Made by a program: the position numbers and the translations under genes
From: Paracoccaceae bacterium
GTDB lineage: Bacteria > Pseudomonadota > Alphaproteobacteria > Rhodobacterales > Rhodobacteraceae
Assembly (NCBI GenBank): GCA_027000645.1
Contig: JALTNO010000283.1
Coordinates: 1 to 43,484, forward strand
Reading direction: 5' to 3'
DNA: 43,484 bases
Notes under the pieces: model-generated
Seen by the model: only the letters and a program-made list of their open reading frames with translations
Database searches by the model: none
What the model was told of the DNA's origin: nothing
Shown: in pieces, positions 25,401 to 33,658 of the stretch
Layout of the letters: each line of letters opens with the position of its first letter
Numbering within the stretch: the stretch's first letter is position 1

Positions 25401-26903
25401 TCAGTCCCCGTAGATCAGCCCCGGCAGCCACAGGGCGATTTCGGGGAAGATCATGTTCAGCGCCAGCGCCAGCACCATCACCGCGACGAAGGGCACGATC
25501 GAGCCGTAGATGTCGCGCATGGTGATCTCCGGCGGGGCCATGGCCCGCATCAGGAACAGATTATAGCCGAAAGGCGGGGTCATGTATGCGATCTGGGTGG
25601 TGATCGTGTACAGCACCCCGTACCAGATCAGGTCAAAGCCCAGCGCCCCCACCAGCGGGATGTAGAGCGGCGCCACGATCACCAGCATCGCCGTGTCGTC
25701 CAGGAAGGTGCCCATCAGCAGAAAGCTCAGCTGCATCAGGATCAGGATCATCCACGGGCTCAGCCCCAGCTTCTCGGTAAAGAGGCTTTCGATCGCCTTG
25801 ACCGCGCCCAGCCCGTCGAACACCGCGCCAAAGCCCATGGCGGCGACGATGATGAACATGAACATGCAGCTGATGGCCAGGGTCGAGCGCACCGATTTCT
25901 CGAACACCTTCCAGGTCATCCGCCCCTTCAGCACCGCCGCGACGAAGGCGGTCATGGCGCCGATGGCCGAGCTTTCGGTCAGCGAGGTCCAGCCCTTCAC
26001 GAAGGGGAACATCATGGCGAAGAAGATGATCAGCGGCAGGGCGCCGGCGGTGAGCAGGCGGTATTTTTCCTTCAGGTGCAGCTCGCTGACCCAGGGCAGG
26101 CGGGTGCGCAGCGGATACCATATCAACAGCAGGATCAGGATCACCGCCAGCGCCGTGTCACCGGCCATCCAGCCGCCCGCTCCGGCCGCGATCAGCCCGA
26201 TGATGATGCCCGCCAGCGGCAGGTCGATGCGCAGCGGGTGATCCGCGTAGCGGTCGTATTCGGCGCGCTCTTCCGGCGTCAGCACCGGTCCCAGCGACGG
26301 GGTGATGCGGCAGCGGAACCAGATGTAGAGGATGAACAGCCCCGCCATCACCAGCCCCGGAATCACGCCCGCAAGCCACAGCTGCCCCACCGGCTGGCGC
26401 GCGATCATCGCGTAAAGAACCAGAACCACCGAGGGCGGGACCAGGATGCCCAGGCTCGATCCTGCCTGGATCACGCCGGTGATCATCTTCTTGTCATAGC
26501 CGCGCTTCATCAGTTCGGGCAGCGCGATGGTGGCGCCGATGGCCATGCCGGCCACGCTCAGCCCGTTCATGGCCGAGATCAGCACCATCAGCCCGATGGT
26601 CCCGATCGCCAGCCCCCCCGATACCGGCCCCATCCAGACATGGAACATCTTGTAGAGGTCATCGGCGATCTTCGATTCCGACAGCACGTAGCCCATGAAG
26701 ATGAACATCGGCAGCGTCAGCAGCGGATACCATTTCATCAGCTTCATCACTGCCGAGAACGGGATGTCCGACCCGCCCGTCCCCCACAGCCACAGGGCCG
26801 AGATCGAGGCCACGAACCCGATCGCACCGAAGACGCGCTGCCCGGTCAGCAGCATCAGCATCATCGCCGAGAACATGAACAGGGCGATCATCTCCTGCGA
26901 CAT
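25401..26903 (-). CDS. TRAP transporter large permease (DctM family)
   Basis: A 500-residue membrane protein with about a dozen helices. It has the DctM features LISAMNGLSVAGMAIGATIA and SLGILVPPSVVLVLYAMIA, and the second-half repeat MGTFLDDTAMLVIVAPLYIP. It uses a sodium gradient for import. The start overlaps the small permease stop as ATGA. A very long open frame on the opposite strand here is a GC artefact. Confidence 0.93.
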   Translation of the reverse strand: MSQEMIALFMFSAMMLMLLTGQRVFGAIGFVASISALWLWGTGGSDIPFSAVMKLMKWYPLLTLPMFIFMGYVLSESKIADDLYKMFHVWMGPVSGGLAIGTIGLMVLISAMNGLSVAGMAIGATIALPELMKRGYDKKMITGVIQAGSSLGILVPPSVVLVLYAMIARQPVGQLWLAGVIPGLVMAGLFILYIWFRCRITPSLGPVLTPEERAEYDRYADHPLRIDLPLAGIIIGLIAAGAGGWMAGDTALAVILILLLIWYPLRTRLPWVSELHLKEKYRLLTAGALPLIIFFAMMFPFVKGWTSLTESSAIGAMTAFVAAVLKGRMTWKVFEKSVRSTLAISCMFMFIIVAAMGFGAVFDGLGAVKAIESLFTEKLGLSPWMILILMQLSFLLMGTFLDDTAMLVIVAPLYIPLVGALGFDLIWYGVLYTITTQIAYMTPPFGYNLFLMRAMAPPEITMRDIYGSIVPFVAVMVLALALNMIFPEIALWLPGLIYGD

Positions 26904-27568
26904 CAGGCGGTCTCCTCGTCGTGATCGTCGTAGATGTCTTCCTCGTGATGCCTGTGGGCGGGCGAATCGCGGCGCAGGTCGATGCCGCGCAGCTCGGCCA
27001 GGTCCTTGAAGAACTCGGCAATCGCCTGCAGCAGCATCAGGAAGATGCCGATGGTGGCGATCACCTTGACCGGCCACAGATAGGGCCGCCACGCGGTGGG
27101 CGAGCGTTCGATGAAGCCCAGCTTTTCGCGCGCGGCGTCCACGCCGCCGGTCAGGAAGGCCCCGATCAGTTCACGGAAGAACGCATAGGGCGCATCCCCG
27201 AAATAGCCCAGGCTGTAGGCGGTCGATCCGATGGCGCCGTGGATCATCACCGCGAGGTAGAAGACCAGGAACCAGATGGTGAACACGTCCACCCAGGCCT
27301 TCTGCCGGGCGCTCCAGTTGCCGTAGAACAGGTCCATCCGCACATTCGCGGCCAGCTGGATCGAGTAGGGCCCGCCCATCAGGTAGTAGGCGACCAGCGC
27401 GAACTGCGCCACTTCCAGCGTCCACTTGGACGGGTAGAAGAAGGTCTTGGAGATCGACGACCACATCAGCACGCCGACCATGACGAAGATCCCGTACATG
27501 ATGACGCGCCCGATGCGGTAGTTCACCGCGTCCACCACGCGGACATATCGGACGATCAGGCGGGGCAT
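26903..27568 (-). CDS. TRAP transporter small permease (DctQ family)
   Basis: A 221-residue protein with four membrane helices in the DctQ pattern (helices near 22-40, 52-70, 88-112 and 165-185). A long loop precedes the last helix and the C-terminus is acidic and His-rich (HRHHEEDIYDDHDEE). It forms the membrane domain with DctM. It starts 13 bases after the amidohydrolase gene, so the run is one transcript. Confidence 0.88.
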   Translation of the reverse strand: MPRLIVRYVRVVDAVNYRIGRVIMYGIFVMVGVLMWSSISKTFFYPSKWTLEVAQFALVAYYLMGGPYSIQLAANVRMDLFYGNWSARQKAWVDVFTIWFLVFYLAVMIHGAIGSTAYSLGYFGDAPYAFFRELIGAFLTGGVDAAREKLGFIERSPTAWRPYLWPVKVIATIGIFLMLLQAIAEFFKDLAELRGIDLRRDSPAHRHHEEDIYDDHDEETA

Positions 27569-27581
27569 GATTGCTCAGGCG

Positions 27582-28391
27582 TCATGCTGATGCCTCTCCC
27601 TTTTTCTCCAGCCGTTGCGTTGCCTCGCGCAACCACCCGGCAAGCATCGCGGCCATCTCGCCGCAGGCGGCGGCCGATCCCAGCAGATCGTTGCGCACCT
27701 CGATCATCACGTTGAGCAGCCCGCGTTCCAGCCCGTGCCGGCGCAGCGTGTAGGTCACGCCGTCCTCGGGCCCGTAGGGGTCGTTGCGGCCCACGCGCAG
27801 CCGGGTGTGACGCGCCGCCCCCGCCAGCATGGCGTCGGCAAGCCGGGAATCGCTGTCGTGCAGGATACCGATCTGCACCTCGCGCCGCCGGCCCAGATAG
27901 ACCGGCGTGAAGCTGTGCACCGTCACCAGCACCGGCGCCGCGGTACCGCGCTCCAGCGTCTGCGACAGCAGCGCCAAGAATGGTTCGAACACCTCGCGCA
28001 CCCGCGCGGCCCGCTCGGCCGGGGTCAGGTCCGCATTGCCCGGCACCGTGAAGCGTTCGCTTCTTGCCGGCATGGCGTCGGGGGCGTCGGGCGGGCGGTT
28101 GCAGTCATAGACCAGCCGACTGATGCGCGAGGCCACCAGCGGCGCGTCCAGTTCCTGCGACAGCGCCCGCGCCAGATCCAGCGCCCCGATATCCCATGCC
28201 GCGTGCGAGGCCCGCGCCTCGGCATCCAGCCCCAGCCCGTTCAGCGCGGCGGGGATGAAGCGGCTGGCATGTTCGCACACCAGGACCACGCCGCCGCCAC
28301 CGTCCGGGTTGAGGACATGTGCGGCCGGCCGTTCGTCCTCGGCCAGAAGCGAAGAAGAAGATGAATCGGCAGCAGGGATCATGTGTAACAT
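27582..28391 (-). CDS. N-formylglutamate amidohydrolase family enzyme
   Basis: A 269-residue member of the FGase family: VVLVCEHASRFIPAALNGLG, AAWDIGALDLARALSQEL, SRLVYDCNRPPDAPDA and TVHSFTP carry the zinc-site pattern. HutG-type enzymes cut N-formylglutamate to formate and glutamate. Here there are no other histidine-degradation genes, and the gene heads a TRAP/ligase/dehydrogenase operon, so it may hydrolyse another N-acyl or gamma-glutamyl compound. The start is taken at 28391 (GGAG nine bases upstream); an ATG at 28382 is the alternative. The operator palindrome overlaps the start codon. Confidence 0.82.
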   Translation of the reverse strand: MLHMIPAADSSSSSLLAEDERPAAHVLNPDGGGGVVLVCEHASRFIPAALNGLGLDAEARASHAAWDIGALDLARALSQELDAPLVASRISRLVYDCNRPPDAPDAMPARSERFTVPGNADLTPAERAARVREVFEPFLALLSQTLERGTAAPVLVTVHSFTPVYLGRRREVQIGILHDSDSRLADAMLAGAARHTRLRVGRNDPYGPEDGVTYTLRRHGLERGLLNVMIEVRNDLLGSAAACGEMAAMLAGWLREATQRLEKKGEASA

Positions 28392-28399
28392 TGGTTACA
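28384..28399. promoter_or_regulatory. Palindromic operator candidate for the RpiR-type regulator
   Basis: TGTAAC and GTTACA form a perfect inverted repeat around ATTG. It lies in the 96-base divergent region and covers the first start codon of the amidohydrolase gene. A second palindrome, GGATATATCC, is at 28448-28457. Leftward, TTGACA at about 28418-28413 could be a -35. Binding here could control both the operon and the divergent regulator gene. Confidence 0.45.
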
Positions 28400-28487
28400 G
28401 CTCCGGCCGTCCTGTCAACAAAATTTCTGTAGCCATAGCTTCACGCGGGATATATCCTGTAAAAAATGCTAGATTTCAGGCCGGCCG

Positions 28488-29360
28488 GTGTCGTTCAGAA
28501 GCAAACTCGTCAAGCAGAAGCTGCAGGACCGCATGGAGGATCTCACCCGGTCCGAGCGGCAGCTGGCGGCGATCCTGATGCAGGACTACCCGATGGCCGG
28601 GCTGCAATCGATCACCAAGCTGGCCGCGCAGGCGGGGGTATCCACGCCCACCGTTATCCGCATGGCGCGCAAGCTGGGCTTCGAGGGGTTCCCGGGGCTG
28701 CAGGATGCGCTGCGCGGAGAACTGGCCGCGCAGATCAAGAAACCGATCTCCAAGCGCGACGCATGGGCGGCCGAGGCCGCATCGGGCCATGTCCTGACCC
28801 GCTTTGCCGAAGCGGTGTCGGAAAACATGCGCCATACGCTGGACCGGCTGGATCTCGAGGCCTTCGACAGGGTGGCCCGGCTGCTGGCCGATACCTCGCG
28901 CCATGTTCACGTGGTCGGCGGCCGGATCACGCGGTCGAATGCGGATTATCTGTTCAACCATCTCCAGATCATCCGCCCGAAGGTGACGCAGCTTGGCAAT
29001 TCCGCCAATGTCTGGCCGCAATACCTGCTGGACATGGACGACCGTTCGGTTCTGGTGGTGTTCGACATCCGCCGCTACGAGGCCGATCTCGAGCGGCTGG
29101 CGCAGCTTGCAGGAGACCGGGGCGCGACGGTGATCCTGTTCACCGACCAGTGGGGTTCGCCCATCGGGCGGGTGGCGGATTTCACCTTCAACGGGCTGGT
29201 CGAGGCGCCGTCGAGCTGGGATTCGACGATTGCGCTGATGCTGGTGATCGAGGCGCTGATCGCCGAGGTGCAGGAGGCCCGCTGGGAGGAAAGCCGCGAG
29301 CGGATCGAGGAGCTGGAGGCGATGTTTTCCTCGACCCGCCTGTTCCGGTCGCAGGGATAG
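28488..29360 (+). CDS. MurR/RpiR family transcriptional regulator
   Basis: A 290-residue regulator with an N-terminal RpiR helix-turn-helix (about 15-90: LTRSERQLAAIL, SITKLAAQAGVSTPTVIRMA) and a C-terminal SIS domain (about 130-270: VHVVGGRITRSNADYL, VLVVFDIRRYE, VILFTDQWGSPIG). SIS domains usually bind phosphosugars, but members of this family also control amino-acid and amine catabolism. It starts with GTG, and a later ATG at 28533 is possible. Divergent from the seven-gene operon, so its likely local regulator. Confidence 0.88.
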   Translation: MSFRSKLVKQKLQDRMEDLTRSERQLAAILMQDYPMAGLQSITKLAAQAGVSTPTVIRMARKLGFEGFPGLQDALRGELAAQIKKPISKRDAWAAEAASGHVLTRFAEAVSENMRHTLDRLDLEAFDRVARLLADTSRHVHVVGGRITRSNADYLFNHLQIIRPKVTQLGNSANVWPQYLLDMDDRSVLVVFDIRRYEADLERLAQLAGDRGATVILFTDQWGSPIGRVADFTFNGLVEAPSSWDSTIALMLVIEALIAEVQEARWEESRERIEELEAMFSSTRLFRSQG

Positions 29361-29525
29361 GCCGGGGGCGGTCGAGGACGACGCCGGCCGGGGCATCCCG
29401 ATGCACCGGGCCGGGTGCTGCTCTGCGGGCGGGTTCCCTTCCCGGCTCGCAGGGCTGTCGGCCGGCGGCCCTGTTGCCCGTCCGACCGAATTTTCCCGGC
29501 CCCTTCGATTTTTCGGAAACTGTGC

Positions 29526-29554
29526 TTGACGGGGCAGGGGCGCCGCCATAATAC
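29526..29554 (+). promoter_or_regulatory. Promoter of the tRNA-Asp pair
   Basis: TTGACG (29526-29531) is followed after 17 bp by TAATAC (29549-29554), or after 15 bp by CATAAT. The first tRNA starts 36 bases later. The preceding 29361-29525 holds no gene. Confidence 0.6.
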
Positions 29555-29590
29555 ACCCCAACATTCCGGTTGTTACCGGATCGGCAGCGA

Positions 29591-29667
29591 GCGGTTGTAG
29601 CTCAGTTGGTTAGAGTACCGGCCTGTCACGCCGGGGGTCGCGGGTTCGAGTCCCGTCAACCGCGCCA
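29591..29667 (+). tRNA. tRNA-Asp (GTC), copy 1
   Basis: A full cloverleaf with anticodon GTC at 29625-29627, acceptor GCGGTTG paired with CAACCGC, discriminator G and encoded CCA. It is identical to the copy at 29726 except for two bases, one in the D-loop and one in the T-loop. Confidence 0.97.
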
Positions 29668-29725
29668 CTGCCGTCCGATCCGGCGTCCGGATGTCTTTCG
29701 GTGGTTCATCCACCGGCGAAAATGC

Positions 29726-29802
29726 GCGGTTGTAGCTCAGTTGGTCAGAGTACCGGCCTGTCACGCCGGGGGTCGCGGGTTCGAGCCCCGTCAACCGCGC
29801 CA
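29726..29802 (+). tRNA. tRNA-Asp (GTC), copy 2
   Basis: Second tRNA-Asp, 58 bases behind the first and 75 of 77 bases identical to it. Anticodon GTC at 29760-29762, CCA encoded. A hairpin (CGGTGG/CCACCG, 29699-29715) lies in the spacer, and another (CCTTGCC/GGCAAGG, 29826-29843) lies behind it. Both tRNAs probably come from one precursor. Confidence 0.97.
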
Positions 29803-30038
29803 CTTCCCCCCCTTTCAGGATGTTCCCTTGCCGAACGGCAAGGCGATGCCGGGTTGTATCGGGGACAGACCGCAGGATTTCCGTGATGCCGGGGCGGTCC
29901 GGCCCCGAGTATCCGCGCCTATCCGCGCCGGTGTGAACCGTGGCCGCCTGATGTCCCGATACCCGTGCGGAGCCGGATGCCGGTTTTCCGGCCCGTTGCG
30001 GGGCCATTGCAAGCCATTGGTTTCGGGTCTTGATTTCA

Positions 30039-30113
<75 letters not shown>

Positions 30114-30125
30114 GCCGTGGGCGGG

Positions 30126-30154
30126 TGATTAGACGCAATCAACAGGGGGTGCAA
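30126..30154 (-). promoter_or_regulatory. Promoter of tRNA-Thr
   Basis: Read leftward, TTGCAC (30154-30149) and TAATCA (30131-30126) are 17 bp apart, and the tRNA starts 12 bases beyond the -10 element. Confidence 0.6.
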
Positions 30155-30219
30155 GATCGATTTGCGAAAATTTTTGGGGTCTGCGCGGGAGATCCGGCGC
30201 CGGTTGCGGAAGGTGAGGC

Positions 30220-30270
30220 GGGGGGGCTCTGCCCCCCCGACCCCCCGGAGTATTTCCGGCAAGATGAAGG
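30220..30270 (+). repeat. Intergenic modular repeat, copy 5
   Basis: A GGGGGGG/CCCCCCC hairpin with CTCTG loop (30220-30238) is followed after three bases by the core CCCCCGGAGTATTTCCGGCA then AGATGAAGG (30242-30270). No second inverted repeat. Unlike the others it lies between divergent genes (tRNA-Thr and the small gene before murA), where a terminator has no obvious task. Confidence 0.75.
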
Positions 30271-30328
30271 ATGCGGGTGCGCGTGCTGGCCGCTGGACCG
30301 CGAATTGCCGCCCGTGTAGAGAGGGGGC

Positions 30329-30523
30329 ATGGCAGAGAAACTCAGATCCGGCAGCAGCGCAGCGACGGCCTCGGGGCGGGAGGAACGGCTCAAGGCCGCG
30401 CTGAAGGCCAACCTGGCGCGGCGCAAGGCGCAGGCGCGGGCGCGCATGGCCTCGGGCGCGGAAGGTGGGAAACCGGGCCGGGAAACGGAAACCGGCAAGG
30501 GCAGGAACGGAGATCGGGGCTGA
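30329..30523 (+). CDS. Small basic protein upstream of murA
   Basis: A 64-residue, strongly basic, probably largely helical protein: [20 protein letters not shown] then ARARMASG, followed by a disordered Gly/Lys tail. AGAGGGGGC before the ATG is a good ribosome site, and its stop overlaps the murA start as TGATG. I recall short proteins of this kind ahead of murA in Rhodobacterales, without a known function. Confidence 0.65.
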   Translation: MAEKLRSGSSAATASGREERLKAALKANLARRKAQARARMASGAEGGKPGRETETGKGRNGDRG

Positions 30524-31791
30524 TGGATTCGATTGTGGTGACGGGGAATGGCCCGTTGAGCGGGCAGATCCCGATTGCGGGGGCCAAGAATGCCTGTCTG
30601 ACCCTGATGCCGGCCACCTTGCTGAGCGACGAGCCGCTGACGCTGACCAATGCGCCGCGGCTGTCGGATATCCGCACCATGACGGCGCTGCTGGAATCGC
30701 TGGGCGCCGAGGTGCAGAGCCTTCAGGGCGGACGGGTTCTGGCCATGTCGAGCCATGACCTGACCAACCTGACCGCGCATTACGACATCGTGCGCAAGAT
30801 GCGGGCGTCGATCCTGGTGCTGGGGCCGCTGCTGGCCCGGCACGGTCAGGCCGTGGTGTCGTTGCCGGGGGGCTGTGCGATCGGGGCGCGGCCGGTGGAT
30901 CTGCATCTGCGGGCGCTGGAGGCGATGGGCGCCGAGATGGAGTTGCGCGACGGCTATGTCCATGCCCGCGCGCCCGGCGGGCTGAAGGGCGGGGAGGTGG
31001 AATTCCCCTTCGTCTCGGTCGGCGCGACCGAGAACGCGCTGATGGCGGCGACGCTGGCGCGCGGGACCACGGTTCTGAAGAACGCCGCGCGCGAGCCCGA
31101 GATCGTCGATCTGGCGGTCTGTCTGAACGCCATGGGTGCCCGCATCGAGGGCGCGGGAAGTTCGACCATCACCGTCGAGGGGGTGGACAGCCTGCACGGG
31201 GCCACCCATCCGGTGGTGGCCGACCGGATCGAGCTGGGCACCTACATGCTGGCTCCGGCGATCTGCGGCGGCGAGGTGGAGCTTGTGGGCGGGCGGCTGG
31301 ATCTGGTGGCGGCCTTCGTCGAGAAGCTGGGCGAGGCGGGGATCGAGGTGGCCGAGACCGAGGCCGGGCTGAAGGTGACGCGCGGGGACGGGCGGGTGCG
31401 CGCGGTGGACGTGGTGACCGCGCCCTTTCCCGGCTTTCCCACCGATCTGCAGGCGCAGATGATGGCGCTTCTGTGCACCGCCGAGGGGGTCAGCCGGCTG
31501 GAGGAGCGGATCTTCGAGAACCGCTTCATGCACGCCCCCGAACTGATGCGGATGGGAGCGAAGATCGACGTCCATGGCGGCACGGCGACGGTGACCGGGG
31601 TCGAACGGTTGCGCGGGGCGCCGGTCATGGCCACCGATCTGCGGGCCAGCGTGTCGTTGATCCTTGCCGGGCTGGCGGCCGAGGGCGAAACCGTCGTCAA
31701 CCGGGTCTATCATCTCGACCGCGGATATGAGCATGTGGTGCGCAAGCTGCAGGACGTCGGTGCGAAGATAGAACGGATCAGGGGCCAATGA
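30523..31791 (+). CDS. murA: UDP-N-acetylglucosamine 1-carboxyvinyltransferase
   Basis: The first committed step of peptidoglycan synthesis, adding enolpyruvate to UDP-GlcNAc. The 422-residue protein begins [20 protein letters not shown] with AKNACL (Lys22 and Asn23), and has the catalytic Cys118 in [20 protein letters not shown], so it should be fosfomycin-sensitive. It is coupled to the small gene upstream by TGATG, and to the DUF2948 gene downstream by ATGA. Confidence 0.97.
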   Translation: MDSIVVTGNGPLSGQIPIAGAKNACLTLMPATLLSDEPLTLTNAPRLSDIRTMTALLESLGAEVQSLQGGRVLAMSSHDLTNLTAHYDIVRKMRASILVLGPLLARHGQAVVSLPGGCAIGARPVDLHLRALEAMGAEMELRDGYVHARAPGGLKGGEVEFPFVSVGATENALMAATLARGTTVLKNAAREPEIVDLAVCLNAMGARIEGAGSSTITVEGVDSLHGATHPVVADRIELGTYMLAPAICGGEVELVGGRLDLVAAFVEKLGEAGIEVAETEAGLKVTRGDGRVRAVDVVTAPFPGFPTDLQAQMMALLCTAEGVSRLEERIFENRFMHAPELMRMGAKIDVHGGTATVTGVERLRGAPVMATDLRASVSLILAGLAAEGETVVNRVYHLDRGYEHVVRKLQDVGAKIERIRGQ

Positions 31792-32267
31792 CGGGCGACG
31801 CGACATTCGAAGAGGGCCGCGAGGCCCCGCTTTACCTCGGGGCTCTGGACGAAGAGGATCTGAAGGTTCTCGCGGCGCTGGTGCAGGACGCGGTGTTTCC
31901 GGCCTCGGAAATGTCGTGGCTGCCGCGCAAGCGCCGATTCGCGATCCTGCTCAATCGTTTCCGCTGGGAGGATGCCGAGGCCGCCCGCCGGCGCGGCCGC
32001 GACTTCGAGCGGGTGCAGGCGTTGCTGGTGGTGGACAACGTGCTGCGCGTCTCCAGCCAGGGGGTGGACCCGCGCGAGCGCGACATGGTGCTGTCGCTGC
32101 TGGATGTCAGCTTTGAGCCGGGCGAGGATGGCGCCGGGCAGGTGCTGCTGACGCTGGCCGGCGACGGGGCGATCCGGCTGGAGGTGGAGGCGCTGGAGGT
32201 CACGCTCAAGGACGTCACGCGCCCCTATCGCGCGCCCTCGGGCAAGGCCCCCGCCCATCCGCTGTGA
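31788..32267 (+). CDS. DUF2948 family protein
   Basis: A 159-residue protein of the DUF2948 family, with [40 protein letters not shown] and [20 protein letters not shown]. Found almost only in alphaproteobacteria, typically between murA and hisD as here. No function is known. The overlap with murA suggests co-expression. Confidence 0.85.
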   Translation: MTGDATFEEGREAPLYLGALDEEDLKVLAALVQDAVFPASEMSWLPRKRRFAILLNRFRWEDAEAARRRGRDFERVQALLVVDNVLRVSSQGVDPRERDMVLSLLDVSFEPGEDGAGQVLLTLAGDGAIRLEVEALEVTLKDVTRPYRAPSGKAPAHPL

Positions 32268-32341
32268 CCGGCCGCCGCCGTGCGCCTTGTTTGCGCCGGG
32301 CCGGGTCTGTATGTGGCGCAGAAAATGCTCAGGAGAGAGAG

Positions 32342-33643
32342 ATGCCCGCCTTTCTGAACAGCCTCGATCCCGGTTTCGAGGCCGCCTTCGTCGATCTGCT
32401 GGCGGCCAAGCGCGAGGACAGCCCCGATGTGGACGCCGCGGTGGCCGGGATCATTGCCGATGTGCGCGCGCGCGGCGATGCGGCGGTGATCGAACTGACC
32501 GCGCGGTTCGACCGGCTGCAGCTCACGCCCGAACGGCTGGCGATTTCGCGCGAGGAGGTCGATGCCGCAATCGCGCGCGTGCCCGAAGCCGAACGCGCGG
32601 CGCTGGAACTGGCCGCCCGGCGCATCCGCGCCTATCACCAGCGCCAGATGCCCGCCGATGACAGCTGGACCGACGAGACCGGCGCCATGCTGGGCTGGCG
32701 CTGGACGCCGGTTGCGGCGGCGGGGCTTTACGTGCCGGGGGGGCTGGCCTCGTACCCGTCTTCGGTGCTGATGAATGCCATCCCCGCCAAGGTCGCCGGC
32801 GTCGGGCGGCTGGTGGTGGCGGTGCCGACGCCGGGGGGCGAGGTGAACCCGCTGGTGCTGCTGGCCGCGCGCATCGCCGGCGTGGACGAGATCTACCGCA
32901 TCGGCGGGGCGCAGGCGATCGCGGCGCTGGCCTGGGGCACCGAAACCATCGCCCCGGTGGACAAGATCACCGGCCCCGGCAATGCCTATGTGGCCGCGGC
33001 CAAGCGGCGGGTCTTCGGCAAGGTGGGCATCGACATGATCGCCGGGCCGTCGGAGATCCTTGTCATCGCCGATGCCGACAACGATCCCGACTGGATCGCG
33101 CTCGACCTGCTCAGCCAGGCCGAGCATGACGAAAGCGCGCAATCGATCCTGGTCACGCCGGATGCGGATTTCGCCCGCGCCGTTGCGGCGGCGGTGGAGC
33201 GGCGCCTGCAGGGGCTGGAACGGCGCGCCATCGCCGGGGCCAGCTGGCGCGATTTCGGCGCGGTGATCGTGGTGCGCGACCTCGACGAGGCGGCGGCGCT
33301 GTCCAATCGCATCGCGCCCGAGCATCTCGAACTGTGCGTGGCCGAGCCCGAGGCGCTGGCCGAACGCTGCATCCATGCCGGCGCCATCTTCCTGGGCCCC
33401 TGGACGCCCGAGGCCATCGGCGATTACGTGGGCGGACCGAACCATGTGCTGCCCACGGCGCGCTCGGCGCGCTTTTCCTCGGGGCTGAGCGTGATGGATT
33501 TTCTCAAGCGCACCACGCTGGCGCGGATGACGCCGGCGGCGCTGTCGGCCATCGGAGAGGCGGCCGAGACGCTGGCGCGCTCGGAAAGCCTGCAGGCCCA
33601 CGGGCTGTCGGTGCGGGCGCGGCTGGACCGGATGAACGGGTAG
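32342..33643 (+). CDS. hisD: Histidinol dehydrogenase
   Basis: Oxidises histidinol to histidine in two NAD-dependent steps. GLYVPGGLASYPSSVLMNAI, ITGPGNAYVAAAKRRVFG, GPSEILVIAD, SQAEHDESAQ (zinc site) and the catalytic IAPEHLEL are all present in 433 residues. The start at 32342 follows AGGAGAGAG; a GTG at 32264 overlapping the DUF2948 stop would add an unrelated leader. Other his genes are not in the window. Confidence 0.97.
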   Translation: MPAFLNSLDPGFEAAFVDLLAAKREDSPDVDAAVAGIIADVRARGDAAVIELTARFDRLQLTPERLAISREEVDAAIARVPEAERAALELAARRIRAYHQRQMPADDSWTDETGAMLGWRWTPVAAAGLYVPGGLASYPSSVLMNAIPAKVAGVGRLVVAVPTPGGEVNPLVLLAARIAGVDEIYRIGGAQAIAALAWGTETIAPVDKITGPGNAYVAAAKRRVFGKVGIDMIAGPSEILVIADADNDPDWIALDLLSQAEHDESAQSILVTPDADFARAVAAAVERRLQGLERRAIAGASWRDFGAVIVVRDLDEAAALSNRIAPEHLELCVAEPEALAERCIHAGAIFLGPWTPEAIGDYVGGPNHVLPTARSARFSSGLSVMDFLKRTTLARMTPAALSAIGEAAETLARSESLQAHGLSVRARLDRMNG

Positions 33644-33658
33644 GGGACGCAGGGGATC

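Noticed and set aside
25308-26924. 538-codon open frame opposite the DctM gene, rich in His, Gln and Arg
   Set aside because: Composition is that of an antisense shadow of a membrane protein; no ribosome site or domain.
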